The position numbers and the translations under genes are program-made. Shown one piece after another: positions 4,410 through 6,615 of a stretch of DNA of 6,615 nucleotides. Under the pieces are notes generated by a model. That model searched no databases. It was not told the DNA's origin and saw only the letters and a program-made list of their open reading frames with translations. Origin of the DNA: Pseudomonadota bacterium (GTDB taxonomy: Bacteria; Pseudomonadota; Alphaproteobacteria; Acetobacterales; Acetobacteraceae); the NCBI GenBank assembly GCA_021808185.1, contig JAKBCB010000211.1, forward strand, positions 1 through 6,615. Direction: 5' to 3'. The number at the start of each line of letters is the position of its first letter. Within the stretch, counting starts at the first letter, position 1.

Positions 4410-5783
4410 ATGGAAAAGCCTCCGCAGACCCAGGAAGCCTATGCCGGCTTTGGCCCGGAATGGCGGCCGTCGTCATTGACCCCGGCCGAGGCGCGCACCG
4501 CCACCGAATGGGTCGAGGCGAAGATCGACCGCCGTACCATGCTGACCGGCAAGGACCGCGTCGCAGACACGCGGGATCTGATGTGGGATCTCGAACGCGA
4601 GGGCGAGATCGTCGTGCATCGCATCACCGACCAGCATGAGCCGGTGACGGCCCGCACGCTGTACGGCTGGCGGAAGCGGATTCCGACGAACCAGCTCTGG
4701 CATCATAAATCCTGCGGCCAGTGCGGCAATATTCCGGGCTATCCGACTTCGCTGATGTGGCTGATGAACCGGCTCGACACGCGATATCTCGACGAGACCG
4801 ATCAGACATCCTGCACCGCGTGGAACTACCACGGCTCCGGCATCGGCAATGTCGTCAGCCTCGCCGCCGTGTTCCTGCGCAACTTCCATCAGGCCTACGT
4901 CTCGGCCAAGGCGCGGGGCCTGCCGGAAGGCTACTACTTCCCGCTGGTGCATTGCGGCACCTCGTTCGGCAACTACAAGGAGATGCGCAATTATCTGCTG
5001 CAATCGCCCGAACTCCGCGCGCAGGTCAAGAAGATCCTCGGCAAGCTCGGCCGGCTGATCGACGGCAAGCTGCTGATCCCGGAGGAAGTGGTGCACTACT
5101 CCGAATGGCTGCATGTGATGCGCGAACGCATCGCCGAGAAGAAGACACTCGATTGCAGCCACATCCGCGCCACCGTGCATCCCGCCTGCCACGTCTACAA
5201 GATGGTGCCGGAGGACGTGATCTACGACGACACCGTGATGGACGGGAATCGCGTCGCCGTCTCCACCGGGCTGTTGCAGACGCTTGGCGCGCAGGTGATC
5301 GACTATTCGACCTGGTACGATTGCTGCGGCTTTGGCTTCCGCCACATCATCGGGGAACGCGAATTCACCCGCTCGTTCGCGATCGACCGGAAAATCCGCG
5401 TCGCGGTTGACGAGGCCCATTCCGACGTGATGATCGGCCACGACACCGGCTGCATCACCACGCTCGACAAGAACCAGTGGATCGGACGCGCCGTGGACAA
5501 GGTGTACGAGCTGGCGGTGATGGCCGATTGCCAGTTCGCGGCGCTGATGTGCGGTGCCCATCCGTACAAGCTCGCGCAACTGCACTGGCACGCCTCGCCG
5601 TTCGAGCAGTTGCTGGAAAAGCTCGGCATCGACTGGGAGAAGGCGAAGGCGGAATTCCAGACCTATCTCACCGAGGTCGCCGCCGGGCGCGGCGAGACGC
5701 TGTACGATCCCAGGCTCGCCATCACCTCCGGCCCGGGCTACGTGCCGCCGCCACGCGCGGTTGGGATGGAGGCCGCGCAGTGA
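4410..5783 (+). CDS. hdrB1: sHdrB1, HdrB-like subunit with one complete and one degenerate CCG region
   Basis: The protein has 457 residues from ATG 4410, or 459 from ATG 4404 (numbering below uses the latter). HdrB-type subunits bind noncubane iron-sulfur clusters through CCG domains and form the disulfide-handling site. The C-terminal region looks complete: HPAC (Cys262), DCCGFG (Cys307-308), DTGC (Cys350), and Cys376 and Cys383 near its end. The N-terminal counterpart has SCGQC (Cys104, 107), SCTAWNYHG (Cys137) and VHCGT (Cys184), so the double Cys of the CCG motif is replaced by a single Cys followed by Thr. About 95 residues precede the first Cys, an N-terminal extension, and the 60-residue tail after Cys383 has no Cys. 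No signal peptide or membrane segment is seen, so it is cytoplasmic. It begins 26 bp after hdrC1 and its stop overlaps the hdrA start. A B2-type label cannot be excluded, but the order C-B-A directly after dsrE favours B1. Confidence 0.88.
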   Translation: MEKPPQTQEAYAGFGPEWRPSSLTPAEARTATEWVEAKIDRRTMLTGKDRVADTRDLMWDLEREGEIVVHRITDQHEPVTARTLYGWRKRIPTNQLWHHKSCGQCGNIPGYPTSLMWLMNRLDTRYLDETDQTSCTAWNYHGSGIGNVVSLAAVFLRNFHQAYVSAKARGLPEGYYFPLVHCGTSFGNYKEMRNYLLQSPELRAQVKKILGKLGRLIDGKLLIPEEVVHYSEWLHVMRERIAEKKTLDCSHIRATVHPACHVYKMVPEDVIYDDTVMDGNRVAVSTGLLQTLGAQVIDYSTWYDCCGFGFRHIIGEREFTRSFAIDRKIRVAVDEAHSDVMIGHDTGCITTLDKNQWIGRAVDKVYELAVMADCQFAALMCGAHPYKLAQLHWHASPFEQLLEKLGIDWEKAKAEFQTYLTEVAAGRGETLYDPRLAITSGPGYVPPPRAVGMEAAQ

Positions 5784-6615
5784 GCGCGCCCGTGCTCGTG
5801 CTCGGCGCCGGCCCCGCCGGGTTGTCGGCCGCGCATGCGCTGGCCAGCGCCGGCCAGCGCGTGATCCTCGCCGACAAGGCGGACCGTCTGGGTGGCGCGC
5901 CGATCCTCTCGGGCTACGCCAAGCTCGTGCCCTCCGGCGAATGGGCGCGCGATGCCATCGGCGGCATGGTCCGCCGCGTGGAAAGCAACCCGCTGATCGA
6001 GATCCATCGCGGGGTGCGCATCGCGGAGTTCACGGGCGAGGCCGGAGATTTTCGCGCCCGCATCGCCAATGGGCCAGAACTGCGGGTGGCGAGCGCGATC
6101 CTCTGCACCGGCTTCACGCATTTCGATTCGGTGAACAAGCCGGAATGGGGCTTCGGCACCTACCCCGATGTGGTCACCACGACGCAAGTCGAGCAGATGA
6201 TGTCGAGCGGCGCCGGCATCCGCTGCCCCTCGGACGGGCGCGCGCCGGAGCGTGTGGCCATCCTGCTCTGCGTCGGCTCGCGCGACCGCCAGATCGGCCG
6301 CGAATGGTGCTCCAAGATCTGCTGCACGGTCTCCGCCAACATCGCCATGGAGATCCGCGAGCATCTGCCGAAATGCAACGTGTACATCTATTACATGGAT
6401 ATCCGCACCTTCGGGCTGTACGAGGACAAGTACTACTGGGAGAGCCAGGAAAAATGGAAGGTGAAATACATCAAGGCGCGCATCGCCGAAGTCACCTCCA
6501 ACGGCCAACGCCTGATCGTCAAGGGCGAAGACACGCTGGTCAAGCGACCGATCACCATCCCGTTCGACATGGTGGTGCACGCCATCGGCATGGACCCCAA
6601 CGTCGATAACCTAGA
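5780..6615 (+). CDS. hdrA: sHdrA, FAD-containing Hdr-like subunit (C-terminus cut by window edge)
   Basis: A GTG at 5780-5782 starts an open frame of 278 codons that reaches the right edge without a stop. The GTG overlaps the hdrB1 stop by four bases (GTGA), and TGGAGG (5767-5772) is 7 nt before it, so translation is probably coupled. The N-terminus VLVLGAGPAGLSAAHAL is a dinucleotide-binding GxGxxG fold for FAD. LLCVGSRDR with Cys164, then WCSKICC with Cys177, 181 and 182, gives CX12CX3CC, the cysteine pattern that binds the HdrA-specific [4Fe-4S] cluster in methanogen HdrA. HAIGMDPN (268-275) is the late FAD-contacting ATG-like motif of this fold. Unlike full-length methanogen HdrA, no N-terminal iron-sulfur domain precedes the FAD fold, as is usual for the shorter sHdrA. 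It should transfer electrons from the B/C subunits, probably towards NAD+ in the cytoplasm, by family inference. How the protein ends cannot be seen. Confidence 0.9.
   Translation, partial: MSAPVLVLGAGPAGLSAAHALASAGQRVILADKADRLGGAPILSGYAKLVPSGEWARDAIGGMVRRVESNPLIEIHRGVRIAEFTGEAGDFRARIANGPELRVASAILCTGFTHFDSVNKPEWGFGTYPDVVTTTQVEQMMSSGAGIRCPSDGRAPERVAILLCVGSRDRQIGREWCSKICCTVSANIAMEIREHLPKCNVYIYYMDIRTFGLYEDKYYWESQEKWKVKYIKARIAEVTSNGQRLIVKGEDTLVKRPITIPFDMVVHAIGMDPNVDNL

Noticed and set aside
4473..5591. 372-codon frame antisense to hdrB1
   Set aside because: The sense strand carries clear CCG motifs, and the antisense product shows no recognisable domain.
5554..6609. 351-codon plus-strand frame overlapping hdrA
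   Set aside because: Its product is Arg-rich low-complexity. The +GTG 5780 frame shows the FAD fold and cysteine cluster motif, so this is a shadow.
1..6615. CRISPR arrays, tRNA or rRNA genes, insertion sequences
   Set aside because: No regularly spaced repeats, tRNA-like cloverleaf, rRNA segments or transposase-like ORFs were recognised.

Overview
The window carries part of a sulfur-oxidation locus of the sHdr (heterodisulfide-reductase-like) type. It is GC-rich (about two-thirds G+C by eye) and gene-dense, with Shine-Dalgarno-led ORFs. The regulator resembles the SqrR/BigR/SoxR class and the gene set resembles the Hyphomicrobium-type locus. Together these suggest an alphaproteobacterium, or another Gram-negative proteobacterium, that oxidises reduced sulfur compounds. 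The taxonomic call is inference only.

Layout from left to right. (1) 1-403, minus strand: the N-terminal part of a radical SAM enzyme of the LipS type, which inserts sulfur to make lipoate. It runs off the left edge. (2) 454-1152, plus: a class I glutamine-amidotransferase-like protein that has lost its catalytic Cys and Glu. (3) 1176-2459, minus, convergent with (2): an OMPP1/FadL outer-membrane transporter with a signal peptide. (4) 2460-2675: a divergent regulatory region with an AT-rich island containing a perfect ATTC-N8-GAAT palindrome, the operator form described for the persulfide sensor SqrR. (5) 2676-3107, plus: an ArsR-family repressor with two cysteines spaced like the SqrR/BigR sensing pair. 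(6) 3108-3235: a leader with two perfect hairpins and a possible second, half-conserved operator. (7) 3236-6615, plus: a tight operon of dsrE-type sulfurtransferase, hdrC1 (two 4Fe-4S motifs), hdrB1 (one complete and one degenerate CCG-type cysteine region) and hdrA (FAD protein with the CX12CX3CC cluster motif). hdrA starts at a GTG overlapping the hdrB1 stop and runs off the right edge.

How the parts fit, from what is known of sHdr systems. Sulfane sulfur is passed by TusA and DsrE-type proteins to the cytoplasmic sHdr complex, which works with a lipoate-binding protein (LbpA). That lipoate is built by a dedicated pathway with sLpl ligase and the radical SAM pair LipS1/LipS2, so a lipS-type gene beside hdr genes is coherent. 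The ArsR protein probably represses the locus until persulfide or sulfane sulfur accumulates. The FadL-type porin may import a hydrophobic substrate, possibly sulfur or an organosulfur compound, but this is speculative. tusA, lbpA, sLpl, the second lipS, hdrC2 and hdrB2 are not in the window and may lie beyond its edges.

The system as a whole is known. The points most worth checking are the catalytically dead amidotransferase beside the lipoate gene, the operator/sensor pairing between fadL and the regulator, the tandem hairpins before dsrE, and the degenerate first half of HdrB1.
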